From: Acanthosepion pharaonis | Lineage: Eukaryota > Mollusca > Cephalopoda > Sepiida > Sepiidae | DNA length: 64,000 bases | Assembly (NCBI GenBank): GCA_903632075.3 | Contig: CAHIKZ030005436.1 | Location: forward strand, 1,345,001 to 1,409,000 | Reading direction: 5' to 3' | Shown here: one piece after another, positions 37,901 to 49,194 of the stretch | Position numbering within the stretch: the first letter of the stretch is position 1 | Layout of the letters: the number at the start of each line of letters is the position of its first letter | Made by a program: the position numbers and the translations under genes | Notes under the pieces: generated by a model | The model's database searches: none | What the model was told of the DNA's origin: nothing | What the model saw: the letters and a program-made list of their open reading frames with translations, nothing else

Positions 37901-40900
37901 TTTTTTAATCAGTGATGAAGGAAGTCTGATAGCATGTCATAAAAGGGGGAAAATTAAATATACTTACTTTTTTTAATCAGGGATGAAGTCTGATAGTATG
38001 TCATAAAAAGGGGGAAAATTAATATACTTACCTAACAGGGGTTAAAGGAAATTGTACTTACCATTTTTTAATCAGTGATGAAGGAAGTATGATAGCATGT
38101 CATAAAAGGGTGAAAATTAAATATACTTACCTTTTTTTTAATCAGGGATGAAGTCTGATAGCATGTCATAAAAGGGGGAAAAAACATTAAATATAGGGTT
38201 TACCTTTTTTAATCAAGGATGAAGGAAGTATGATAGCATGTCATAAAACGGGGAAAATTAAATATAGTTAACTTTTTTGTAATCAGGGATGAAGTCTGGT
38301 ATGAAGTCTGATTTTTGTCAAGGATGAAGGAAGTATGATAGCATGTCATAAAAGGGGAAATTAAATATACTTACCTTTTTAATCAGGGATGAAGGAAGTC
38401 TGATAGCATGTCATAAAAGGGGAAAATTAAATATACTTACCTTTTTAATCAGGGATGAAGGAAGTCTGATAGCATGTCATAAAAGGGGGAAAATTAAATA
38501 TACTTACCTTTTTTAATCAGGGATGAAGGAAGTCTGATAGCATGTCATAAAAGGGGGAAAATTAAATATACTTACTTTTTTTAATCAGGGATGAAGTCTG
38601 ATAGTATGTCATAAAAGGGGGAACATTAAATATACTTACCTTTTTTAATCAAGGATGAAGGAAGTATGATAGCATGTCATAAAATGGGGAAAATTAAATA
38701 TAGTTAACTTTTTTTAATCAGGGATGAAAGAAGTCTGATAGTATGTCATAAAAGGGGAAAATTAAATATACTTACCTTTTTTAATCAGGGATGAAGGAAG
38801 TCTGATAGCATGTCATAAAAGGGGGAAAATTAAATATACTTACCTTTTTTAATCAGGGATGAAGGAAGTCTGATTGCATGTCATAAAAGGGGGAAAATTA
38901 AATATACTTACCTTTTTATATCATGTCATAAAAGGGGGAAAATTAAATATACTTACCTAACAGAGGTTAAAGGAAATTGTACTTACCTTTTTTAATCAGG
39001 GATGAAGGAAGTCTGATAGCATGTCATAAAAGGGGGAAAATTAAATATACTTACTTTTTTTTAATCAGGGATGAAGTCTGATAGTATGTCATAAAAGGGG
39101 GAACATTAAATATACTTACCTTTTTTAATCAGGGATGAAAGAAGTCTGATAGCATGTCATAAAAGGGGGAAAATTAAATATACTTACCTTTTTTAATCAG
39201 GGATGAAGGAAGTCTGATAGCATGTCATAAAAGGGTGAAAATTAAATATACTTACCTTTTTTATAGTATGTCATAAAAGGGGGAAAATTAAATATACTTA
39301 CCTAACAGGGGTTAAAGGAAATTGTACTTACCTTTTTTAATCAGGGATGAAGGAAGTCTAATAGCATGTCATAAAACGGGGAAAATTAAATATACTTAAC
39401 TTTTTTAATCTGGGATGAAGGAAGTCTGATAGTATGTCATAAAAGGGGGAAAATTAAATATACTTACCTAACAGAGGTTAAAGGAAATGGTACTTGCCTT
39501 TTTTAATCAGGGATGAAGGAAATCTGATAGCAGGTCATAAAAGAGGGAAAATTAAATATACTTACCTTTTTTATAGTATATCATAAAAGGGGGTAAATTA
39601 AATATACTTACCTAACAGAATTTAATGAAATTGTACTTACCTTTTTTAATCAGGGATGAAGGAAGTCTGATAGCATGTCATAAAAGGGGGAAAATTAAAT
39701 ATACTTACCTTTTTCAATCAGGGATGAAGAAAGTCTGATAGCATGTCATAAAAGGGGGAAAATTAAATATACTTACCTTTTTAATCAGGGATGAAGTCCG
39801 ATAGTATATATCAAAAAGGGGGGAAAATTAAATATACTTACCTTTTTTTAATCAAGGATGAAGGAAGTGTGATAGCATGTCATAAAAAGGGGAAAATTAA
39901 AATACTTAACTTTTTTAAAACGGGAAAAATCAAATATCATAAAAGGGGGAAAATTAAATATACTTAACTTTTTTAAATCAGGGATGAAAGAAGTCTGATA
40001 TGTCATAAAAGGGGGAAAATTAAATATATTTATCTTTTTTAATCAGGGATGAAAGAAGTCTGATAGTATGTCATAAAAGGGGGAAAATTAAATATACTTA
40101 CCTAACAGAGGTTAATGAAATTGTACTTACCTTTTTTAATCAGGGATGAAGCAAGTCTGATAGCAGGTCAGAAAAGGGGGAAAATTAAATATACTTACCT
40201 TTTTTATAGTATGTCATAAAAGGGGGAAAATTAATATACTTACCTAACAGGGGTTAAAGGAAATTGTACTTACCATTTTTAATCAGGGATGAAGGAAGTC
40301 TAATAGCATGTCATAAAACGGGGAAAATTAAATATACTTAACTTTTTTAATCTGGGATGAAGGATGTCTGATAGTATGTCATAAAAGGGGGAAAATTAAA
40401 TATACTTACCTAACAGAGGTTAAAGGAAATTGTACATACCTTTTTTAATCAGGCATGAATGAAATGGTCAATGTCCTGATAGTAGGCCATAAAAGGGGGA
40501 AAATTAAATATACTTACCTTTTTAAGTCAGGGATAAATGAAGTCTGATAGTAGGTCATAAAAGGGTGAAAATTAAATACACTTACCTAACAGGGGTTAAA
40601 GGAAATTATACTTACCTTTTTTAATCAGGGATGAAAGAAATGGTCAAAGTTTGATAGGAGGTCATAAAAGGGGAAAATTAAATATACTTACCTAACAGGG
40701 GTAAAAGGAAATTGTACTTACCTTTTTTAATCAGGCATGAAAAAATGGTCAAAGTCTGATAGTAGGTCATAAAAGGGGGAAACTAAATATACTTACCTTT
40801 TTAAATCATGGATGTAGGAAGTCTGATAGTAAGTCATAAAAGGGTGAAAGTTAAATATACTTACCTCTTTTAATCAAGGTTGAAGGAAGTTTGATCGCAT

Positions 40901-41031
40901 GTAATAAAAGGGGGAAAATTAAATATACTTAACTTTTTTTAATCAGGGATGAATGAAGTCTGATAGTATGTCATAAAAGGGGGAAAATTAAATATACTTA
41001 CCTAACAGGGGTTAAAGGAAATTGCAGTTAC
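31901..41031 (-). repeat. 68/104-bp satellite derived from exon-like unit
   Basis: The plus-strand monomer runs TTACCTTTTTTAATCAGGGA, TGAAGGAAGTCTGATAGCAT, GTCATAAAAGGGGGAAAATT, AAATATAC: about 68 bp. A longer form (about 104 bp) adds CTAACAGGGGTTAAAGGAAA and TTGTACTTAC. On the minus strand each monomer contains a purine-rich end, GGTAAGTATATTTAATTTTC, a pyrimidine tract and CTATCAG. Older monomers keep an extra GAAATGGTCAAAG, showing that the abundant form arose by a small internal deletion. Monomers are highly similar to each other. Long blocks recur in the same order (for example about 33300-33590 and 40615-40915), so higher-order duplication has happened. There is no coding continuity. 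Confidence 0.95.
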
Positions 41032-41709
41032 TGTTACGTGTTGATAATTGTAACAAAGGAAAAAAAATTATTTACCACAACACAGAGCTAAATCACAAAC
41101 AAATAATTAATTTACTAAAACAGAACATAAAATATATACAAGATAAACAATTGTGGCCTACAAAACAGAAAACACAGAGTTACTGGCAAGTGTTACGAGG
41201 GAGAAGGAAAGGGAGTCAAATATCTTTATCACTTTAGGGCTAGTGAAGTAATCTATGCTATATTTGGAAATCCACAAAGGTGTGTAAATAAATATTAATT
41301 TTAGTTTGGTCAATGAAAATTAGTCAAAAATTCTATTTACCAACTTTGTTCCATGAAATTCTCTTTTTTGGTTTTGGTTGGTCGGCAACTTTTATAGAGA
41401 TTCTTTCGGCTGGATATAATAGTCCTTGAATCAAAAGCCGGAGTTGATACTGACAGCAATTTGTTTTCACCAACTGACAACCCTTTTCCAAAATCCCATT
41501 TTTATAGGGGCTAACACCTAATTTGCATTTTTCTAGATGTTTCTCGAATCATCTAGATTTTTCTCGAATATACTAGAATGATCTAGAATCTTCCAAACAT
41601 TCTATTTCTAATTTCTCTATTTTACAACTACTTCATGAATGAAAACTTTTTTGTAATAACAAGTAGAACTCAAAGGAATCCCTTTTTATAGAAATGCATC
41701 CTCGTAACA
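41032..41709. mobile_element. solo-LTR-like insertion, 678 bp
   Basis: The element begins TGTTACG (41032) and ends CGTAACA (41709), perfect 7-bp inverted ends of TG...CA form. It interrupts a satellite monomer; TTAC is present on both sides (41028-41031 and 41710-41713), consistent with a 4-bp target duplication. There is no second copy and no internal coding region, hence solo LTR; a MITE is the alternative. The predicted 71-codon frame (41022-41237) starts outside it and is not meaningful. It contains repeated TTCTCGAA and CTAGA motifs at 41531-41590. Confidence 0.7.
41531..41590. promoter_or_regulatory. heat-shock-element-like motif cluster in the solo LTR
   Basis: TTCTCGAA occurs at 41541-41548 and 41561-41568, flanked by TTCTAGA and two CTAGAAT words. 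TTCnnGAA is the core of the heat-shock factor binding site, and inverted nGAAn units repeat through the cluster. This is a sequence match only; no evidence of use. Confidence 0.4.
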
Positions 41710-42022
41710 TTACCTTTTTTAATCAGGGAAGAAGGAAGTCTAATAGCATGTCATAAAAGGGGGGAAATTAAATATACTTGCCTTTTTTATTCAGGGATGA
41801 AGGAATTCCGATAGTATGTCATAAAAGGGGGAAAATTAAATATACTTATCTTTTTTAATCAGGGATGAAGGAAGTCTGATAGTACGTCATAAAAGGGAGA
41901 AAATTAAATATACTTACCTAACAGAGGTTAATGAAATTGTACTTACCTTTTTTATTCAGGGGTGAAAGAAATGGTCAAAATCTGATAGTAGCTCATAAAA
42001 GGGGAAAATAAAATATACTTAC
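41710..42022 (-). repeat. satellite between the two insertions
   Basis: About four monomers of the 68/104-bp satellite, ending with the 5-bp target duplication CTTAC (42018-42022) of the Gypsy element. Confidence 0.9.
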
Positions 42023-42316
42023 TGTTGGGGCGCACCCACCTTCTAACTAGTAATGTACTGGTCCCTCTTATATAAGTCAACTCTGGAGAGAGAGTGACAG
42101 AGCGTCAGAGGGTGCGTCAGTGTTAGCAGTCCAGATAAGCTTACCCGGTACACACCGTTGGACTATAGTCTTTGGATATTGTTTCGTACTAACCAACCTT
42201 CGTTCTACTAATCACTCTATGTTAATTGCTTTTATGAATATACCAGTATTTTCCTCTACAACTGAATTTGTCTTGATTCATACATCGACACACGGGAAAC
42301 TCACAACATCTCAACT
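42023..42316 (+). repeat. 5' LTR of the Gypsy element
   Basis: It starts TGTTGGGGCGCACCCACC and ends ...CATCTCAACT (CAACA expected). A TATATAAG box at about 42069 is followed by a pyrimidine/purine GAGAGAGAGTGACAGAG stretch. It is nearly identical to the 3' copy, implying recent insertion. The following bases do not give an obvious tRNA primer-binding site. Confidence 0.85.
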
Positions 42317-42569
42317 GTATGCGACATGTAACAGAAATAATAACCGATTTACAACACGGAAAATTTTAAAAGAGTTCAAGCATTTACAGCAAAGGATTAC
42401 AAGTTATCGACAAAAAAAGAAAAACTGTAAGTTAGACATTAACTTATTGATTAAATTGGAAGCTATAATAACCAATTTTTGTGGCAAAAAAAAAAATTGT
42501 CGTACAGAAAATTTCTTTTTTTTGGCCCCCCTCATACTTTTTTTTTTTTTTCTCTACACATACATAATC

Positions 42570-43400
42570 ATGGAGCAATTTCAATCAACTATGCTGAACT
42601 CATTAAGTATCAGATGCAAAGACAGCAAGAGAGTGAAGAACGTTTTCAGAAAGAACAATTTAAATTTCAGAAAGAGCAAAAAAGGAAGACAACACAAAAC
42701 GATTTCTGGAACTACAAACAAAAATACAAGAAAAATGAAAAGAAACAATTAGCAATGGCCGAACTTATACATAAAGCCATACTGTCCAAGCAGAAAGACT
42801 CGGATGAAAATATTTTTTCCCAAGACACAATATGGTCAACGATCGAAAGTTTTACTTATAACCCAGAAGAGGAAAAGACTTTCGAAAGATACTACCATAG
42901 ATATCAGGATTTTTATGAAGTTGATTGCCAAACATGGACAGATGAGAAAAAATAAGATTATTGCTACGAAAAACTGGGAACGGCAGAACACAACAAGTTT
43001 ACAGATTTTATATTGCAAAAAAAAGACAAGCGATTTAAAATTCGATGAAGCAATTGAATTATTAAAAGAGCTTTTTAATCCCAGATTTTCATTATTTCAC
43101 AAAAGGTGGAAATGCCTGAATATCCAAAAAAGCGAGGAGGAAGATTACACAACGTTCGTGTCAATCGTAAATAAGACGTGTGACGATTTTCGCTTGTCTG
43201 AATTATTGGCAGACAATTTCAAGTGTCTAATATTCGTGCTAGGCTTAGTGTCTAAAAAGATAGTGAAATGCAAAGACGCATTTTAACAAAAAACTAGAAA
43301 ATGACCAAAACATGACACTACAAAAAGCTAGCTGAGTACTGTCAGCAATGCGTAAGCATTAAGCAAGATTCAGAAAAATAGAAGAAACTGCTATCGCAAA
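42570..43400 (+). pseudogene. gag-like region of the Gypsy element, frameshifted
   Basis: Likely start ATGGAGCAATTTCAATC at 42570. A glutamine/glutamate/lysine-rich coiled-coil-like stretch (KYQMQRQQESEERFQKEQ) follows after a frame change near 42600. Then comes a capsid-like segment with ESFTYNPEEEKTFERYYHRY and CQTWTDEKK. The continuation (LFNPRFSLFHKRWKCL, then EDYTTFVSIVNKTC) is in other frames. Gag packages the element RNA into particles. At least three frameshifts, several next to A-runs, break it; some could be sequencing errors. Confidence 0.75.
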
Positions 43401-43401
43401 T

Positions 43402-43760
43402 GTGAAGAAAGTATATAGGAAGACTAGTTTCAGTTCTCCATCGCCGGAACGGAAGTGGTATCCTACTACAAGAACGAACAGAGGCTATAGAAAAAACCCT
43501 CCGAGTGCATGTTATGGATGTGGCCAGTGGCACTGGTACAATGACTGCCCATATAAAATAAAGCGTGCAGAAATTAGCAAAAAAAGTAGGACATAAGATG
43601 TCAAAGTGTAGAAAATTAAACAGAAGTCGAGTAAAAGTTACCAAGTTAGACGAAGATCAAGACCTGAATATTCGAAAATACCTGCATGTAAAAATGTACA
43701 ACAAGAAGGTAAAAATGCAACTACATTCAGGATCTGACATTTCAAATCATTAACACGCAA
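43402..43760 (+). pseudogene. nucleocapsid zinc knuckle and aspartic protease, damaged
   Basis: A zinc knuckle reads CYGCGQWHWYNDC (43510-43548): C-x2-C-x3-H-x4-C, one residue shorter than the usual spacing. The aspartic protease active site follows as MQLHSGSDIS (around 43715-43742). The catalytic aspartate of the D-S/T-G motif is replaced by histidine (CAT at 43724-43726, GAT expected), so the protease would be inactive even if the frame were intact. The frame ends shortly after with a stop at 43751. Confidence 0.75.
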
Positions 43761-45011
43761 ACATGGAAAAATCTAGGAAAACCAACGTTGCTAAAATCCA
43801 ACAAAATAGCCAGGACGGTAACTGGAAAAAAGATAAAATTTGAAGGGGAAATATGGGTAAATATAACTTTCAACAATAAGTCGATAAAAATGAAAATGTT
43901 TGTAATGAAAAACACAAACAACCTGTTTGGGACTGACGCAATCACTAAGTTCAACCTATGGGACGTGCCCATTAGTTCTTTTTGCCACAACATTAGTGAA
44001 AGCAAAGACCATATAAAAAATCTACAAGCAGAATTGAAAACGGAATTCCCGAAGTTTTGCTGAAGGACTTGGACGTTGCACTGAAGCATCAGCAAAAAAT
44101 ACAGCTGAAGAAAAATATCCAACCAATTTTTAAGAAAAAGCGTAGCGTCCCTTTTGCTGCATTAGAGAAAATTGATCAAGAACTCGAAAGACTAACAAGA
44201 ATTGGTGTGATCTCGAAAACAGAATACAGTGACTGGGCAGTCCGGCTGTCTAGATTTAAAAAGAAGAAGTCGGGCGAAATTCGCGTCTGCGCCGATTTTT
44301 CAACCGGGTTAAACGACGCAATAGAAGAGTTTCACTATCCACTACCAAGTCCCGAAGGAGGTAAGCAGTTAAATGGCGGAAAATATTTTTGAAAATAGAT
44401 CTTAGCGAGGCATACTTGCAAGTACCCATGGATAACGAAAGTGCAAAGTTACTATGTATTAACACACATAAAGGCTTGTTTAGATACGAACGTTTACCGT
44501 TCGGGGTGAAGACAGCACCCGCAATATTCGGAAAATTATTGATACGATGTTATCCAGGTTAGACTACACAATAGCATATCTCGACGATATTCTTTTAAAA
44601 AAGTGAATCGGTGGATGAACACAAACACCATTTACGCAAAGTTTTCTAAAGGTTAAGAAGATATGGATTTCGAAAGTGAAAGAAAACAAATGCGATTTTC
44701 TCCTGGAAGAGATCAAGTATCTGGGACATATAGTGAATAAAGAAGGGAAAAAGCCAGATAAAAGTCGAGCTTCAGCAATAAAAAATATGCCTGAGCCAAA
44801 GGATATTAAATCCCTACAAAGTTTTTTAGGCTTGGTGTCATATTACCAGGATTTTATCCCAGACCTCCACATTCTACGAGCTCCCCTTAACGATCTACTA
44901 AAAAAAGAAAAACCTTGGGTTTGGACAAAAGAATGCGAGCAAGCATTCAAGGATATAAAAGAAAAATTAACTTCAGATTTGCAAGAAAACGTAAAGCAAC
45001 ACAAAATTTAA
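43761..45011 (+). pseudogene. reverse transcriptase domain of the Gypsy element
   Basis: Recognisable blocks in order: IDQELERLTRIGVISKTEYS and SDWA (about 44170-44240), GEIRVCADFSTGLNDA, KIDLSEAYLQVPM (from 44392), FRYERLPFGVKTAPAIF, the catalytic AYLDDI (YLDD at 44577-44588), EIKYLGHIV, and SLQSFLGLVSYYQDFIPDL in the connection region (to about 44880). Frames change near 44390 (in an A/T run) and near 44540, and a TGA stops translation soon after YLDD. The reading frame ends at 45011 where RNase H would begin; neither RNase H nor integrase follows. Confidence 0.85.
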
Positions 45012-45087
45012 TAATAGACCCGAAAAGGAAAAAATATTAATTTTTTTTTTCTCCCCACAATGAAAAAGAAAAAAAAAAAAAAAACAA

Positions 45088-45383
45088 TTTGGGGGGGGGG
45101 CGCACCCACCTAACTAGTAATGGACTGGTCCCTCTTATATAAGTCAGCTCTGGAGAGAGAGTGACAGAGCGTCAGAGAGAGTGTCAGTGTTAGCAGTCCA
45201 GATAAGCTTACCCGGTACATACCGTTGGACTATAGACTTTGGATATTGTTTCGTACTAACCAACCTTCGTTCTACTAATCACTCTATGTTAATTGCTTTT
45301 ATGAATATACCAGTATTTTCCTCTACAACTGTGTTTGTCTTGATTCATACACCGACACGCGGGAAACTCACAACATCTCAACA
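45088..45383 (+). repeat. 3' LTR of the Gypsy element
   Basis: Copy of 42023-42316 preceded by an A-rich run and a G-run (45091-45100) that overlap the polypurine tract and LTR start; the first bases are altered. It ends ...TCTCAACA followed by the CTTAC target duplication and the resumed satellite (CTAACAGGG). Confidence 0.85.
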
Positions 45384-48300
45384 CTTACCTAACAGGGATT
45401 AAAGGAAATTCTACTTACCTTTTTTAATCAGGCATGAAAGAAATGATCAAAGTCTGATAGTAGGTCATAAAAGGAGGAAAATTAAATATACTTTATTTTT
45501 TTTTAAAGTCAGGGATAAAGGGAAAAAGTCTTACTTTTTGATAGTAGGTCGTAAAAGGGGAAAATTAAATATAATGAAATTTTTTTTTTTAATCAGGGAT
45601 GAAGGAAGAAAAATGATAGTATGTCATAAAAGGGGGAAAATTAAATATACTTACCTAACAGAGGTTAATGAAATTGTAGAGGTCAAAAAGGTGGAAAATT
45701 TTTTAATCAGGGATGAAGAAGTCTGGTAGCATTTTTTATTTTCCCCTTTCAAAAGGGGGAAAATTAACTACCTTTTTTACCTTTTTTATAGTATGTCATA
45801 AAAGGGGGGAAAATTAAATACTACTACCTAACAGGGGTTAAAGGAAATTGTACTAACAGAGGTTTACTTTTTTTAATCAGGGATGAAAGAAATGGTCAAA
45901 GTCTGATAGGAGGTCAAAAAAGGTGGAAAATTAAATATACTTACCTAACAGGGGTTAAAAGAAATTGTACTTACCTTTTTTAATCAGGGATGAAGACCGA
46001 TTACTATTTTTCCCCCTTTCATAAAAGGGGGAAAATTAAACATACTTACCTTTTTCAATCAAGGATGAAGGAAGTTTGATAGCATGTCATAAAAGGGGGA
46101 AAATTAAATATACTTACTTTTTTTAATCAGGGATGAAAGAAGTCTGATAGTATGTCATAAAAGGGGGAAAATTAAATATACTTACCTAACAGAGGTTAAT
46201 GAAATTGTACTTACCTTTTTTAATCAGGGATGAAGAAGTCTGGTAGCAGGTCATAAAAGGGGGAAAATTAAATATACTTACCTTTTTTTATAGTATGTCA
46301 TAAAAAGGGGAAAATTAAATATACTTACCTAACAGGGGTTAAAGGAAATTGTACTTTTTTTTCATCAAGGATTTTTTTAATCAGGGATGAAGGAAGTCTG
46401 ATAGCATCTCATAAAAGGGGAAAATTAAATATACTTACCTTTTTAATCAGGGATGAAGGAAGTCTGATAGCATGTCATAAAAGTGGAAAATTAAATATAC
46501 TTACCTTTTTTAATCAGGGATGAAGGAAGTCTGATAGCATGTCATAAAAGTGGAGAATTAAATATACTTACCTTTTTTAATCAGGGATGAAGGAAGTCTG
46601 ATAGCATGTCATAAAAGGGGGAAAATTAAATATACTTACCTAACAGGGGTTAAAGGAATTGTACTTACCTTTTTTAATCAAGGATGAAGGAAGTCTGATA
46701 GCATGTCATAAAAGGGGGAAAATTAAATATACTTACCTTTTATAATCAGGGATGAAGTCTGATAGTATGTCATAAAAGGGGGAAAATTAAATATAATTAC
46801 CTTTTTCAATCAGGGATGAAGGAAGTCTGATAGCATGTCATAAAAAGGGGAAAATTAAATATACTTACCTTTTTTAATCAGGGATGAAGGAAGTCTGATA
46901 GCATCTCATAAAAGGGGGAAAATTAAATATACTTACCTTTTTTAATCAGGGATGAAGGAAGTCTGATAGTATGTCATAAAAGGGGGAAAATTCAATATAC
47001 TTACCTAACAGGGGTTAAAGGAAATTGTACTTACTTTTTTTTCATCAAGGATGTAGGAAGTCTGATAGCATGTCATAAAGGGGGGAAAAATAAATATACA
47101 GGGTTACCTTTTTTTAATCAGGGATGGTCAAAAGTCTGATAGTATGTCAAAAAAAGAGGAAAATTAAATATACTTACCTAACTGAGGTTAAAGGAAATTG
47201 TACTTACTTTTTTTTAATCAGGGATGAAGGAAGTCTGATAGCATGTCATAAAAGGGGGGAAATTAAATATACTTACCTTTTTTATATCATGTCATAAAAG
47301 GGGGGAAATTAAATATACTTACCTAACAGAGGTTAAAGGAAATTGTACTTACCTTTTTTAATCAGTGATGAAGGAAGTCTGATAGCATCTCATAAAAGGG
47401 GGAAAATTAAATATACTTACCTTTTTTAATCAGGGATGAAGGAAGTCTGATAGCATGTCATAAAAGGGGGGAAAATTAAATATACTTAACTTTTTTTAAT
47501 CAGGGATGCAAGAAGTCTGATAGTATGTCATAAAAGGGGGAAAATTGAATATAATGACCTAACAGGGGTTAAAGGAAATTGTACTTACCTTTTTTATTCA
47601 GGGGTGAAAGAAATGGTCAAAGTCTGATAGTAGGTCATAAAAGGGGAAAATTAAATATACTTACCTAACAGGGGTTAAAGGAAATTGTACTTACTTTTTT
47701 TTCATCAAGGATGTAGGAAGTCTGATAGCATGTCATAAAAGGGGGAAAATTAAATATACTTACCTTTTTTAATCAGGGATGTAGGAAGTCTGATAGTATG
47801 TCATAAAAAGGGGAAAATTAAATATACTTACCTAACTGAGGTTAAAGGAAATTGTACTTACCTTTTTTAATCAGGGATGAAGGAAGTCTGATAGCAGGTC
47901 ATAAAAGGGGGGAAATTAAATATACTTACCTTTTTATATCATGTCATAAAAGGGGGGAAATTAAATATACTTACCTAACAGAGGTTAAAGGAAATTGTAC
48001 TTACCTTTTTTAATCAGTGATGAAGGAAGTCTGATAGCATCTCATAAAAGGGGGAAAATTAAATATACTTACCTTTTTTAATCAGGGATGAAGGAAGTCT
48101 GATAGCATGTCATAAAAGGGGGGAAAATTAAATATACTTAACTTTTTTTAATCAGGGATGCAAGAAGTCTGATAGTATGTCATAAAAGGGGGAAAATTGA
48201 ATATAATGACCTAACAGGGGTTAAAGGAAATTGTACTTACCTTTTTTAATCAGGGGTGAAAGAAATGGTCAAAGTTCGATAGTAGGTCATAAAAGGGGAA

Positions 48301-48415
48301 AATTAAATATACTTACCTAACAGGGGTTAAAGGAAATTGTACTTACCTTTTTTAATCAGGGATGAAAGAAATGGTCAAAGTCTGGTAGGAGGTTATAAAA
48401 GGGGAAAAAAATAGA
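45384..48415 (-). repeat. 68/104-bp satellite, continued
   Basis: Same monomers as 31901-41031. 45400-46000 holds unusually disturbed monomers with extra homopolymers and partial duplications. From 47010 to about 48330 two successive blocks of about 655-663 bp repeat the same series of monomer variants. Marker pairs: CTAACTGAGG at 47177 and 47831, GATGCAAGAAG near 47505 and 48168. Confidence 0.95.
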
Positions 48416-49194
48416 ATAGCTGTGATCCACCAGAACACTTACTTAACTGTGGTTAGAGGAAATTATGCTTACCTCTTCTAATCTCTTCAAGTATGTAGGA
48501 AATGGTCAAAGTCATGTAGCATATCAAAAAATGAAGAGAAATAAATATTCTTACCACTTAGGAGTGAAAATGCAAGTATAAGGGATGGAAGGAAAATATA
48601 CTTACCTTTTTTAATCTATTCAGGTGGAAGGATATGGTCAAAAACTGAAAAGAGACTGAGATGAGAGGAAAATATACTTAACTACTAGGAGTGGCAAGAA
48701 AGTATTGTACAGCATAAAGAAACAGGAAATAAAAATATACTTACCACTTTGAGATGAAGGAAAAATATACTTGCCTTTTTTAATAACTTCATAGGATAAA
48801 GCATTTACTTATGTATTGTTGGTAATTCTACTATAACAATGTTTTTTTCAGTAGATTTTCATAAGTCTATGTACTTCTAGTACTTTTACTATATGTATTT
48901 TTATACTTTTGTAACGTTTAGGGGTTTACTATTTGGCCATATCTGGGGTCCTAACAGGTGCTACCACAGAGTCAGAGTGGGAACAGCATCAGTTTTAAGA
49001 TGTAGTTCCATGCTCCTGAAATCCTCCAATCTGCCAATCAGAGGCTTTGCTACTAGATGTAGTTTATCATCAAATCCAGGACTTACCTATCAGAGGTTAA
49101 AGGAAAAGTTACCTCCCTTTTAATATCTTGAGAGTATGAAGGAAATGATCGAAGTCTGATAATATGTCATAAAAATGTTAAAAATAGATAATAT
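48416..49194 (-). repeat. diverged array units plus copy 1 of a duplicated block
   Basis: Longer, more variable units to about 48775. From 48777 to 49110 follows a block (containing TTTAGGGGTTTACTAT and CAATCTGCCAATCAGAGGC) that is repeated at 51186-52290, where it is split by about 800 bp. Confidence 0.7.

Larger units (their letters stand above)
42023..45383 (+). mobile_element. Ty3/Gypsy LTR retrotransposon, internally truncated
   Basis: Two direct LTRs of about 295 bp (42023-42316, 45088-45383) flank a degenerate gag-protease-reverse transcriptase region. The flanking CTTAC repeats (42018-42022, 45384-45388) are a perfect 5-bp target duplication. The domain order and the peptide style of the gag and RT parts resemble invertebrate K02A2.6-type Gypsy elements. 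RNase H and integrase are missing: soon after the RT connection region the sequence runs into purine-rich DNA and the 3' LTR. Total length of 3.36 kb is well below the usual 5 kb or more. It is not autonomous. Confidence 0.9.

Noticed and set aside
31901..48415. Regularly spaced repeats resembling a CRISPR array
   Set aside because: The whole monomer repeats, there are no unique spacers, and the window is eukaryotic. It is a tandem satellite.
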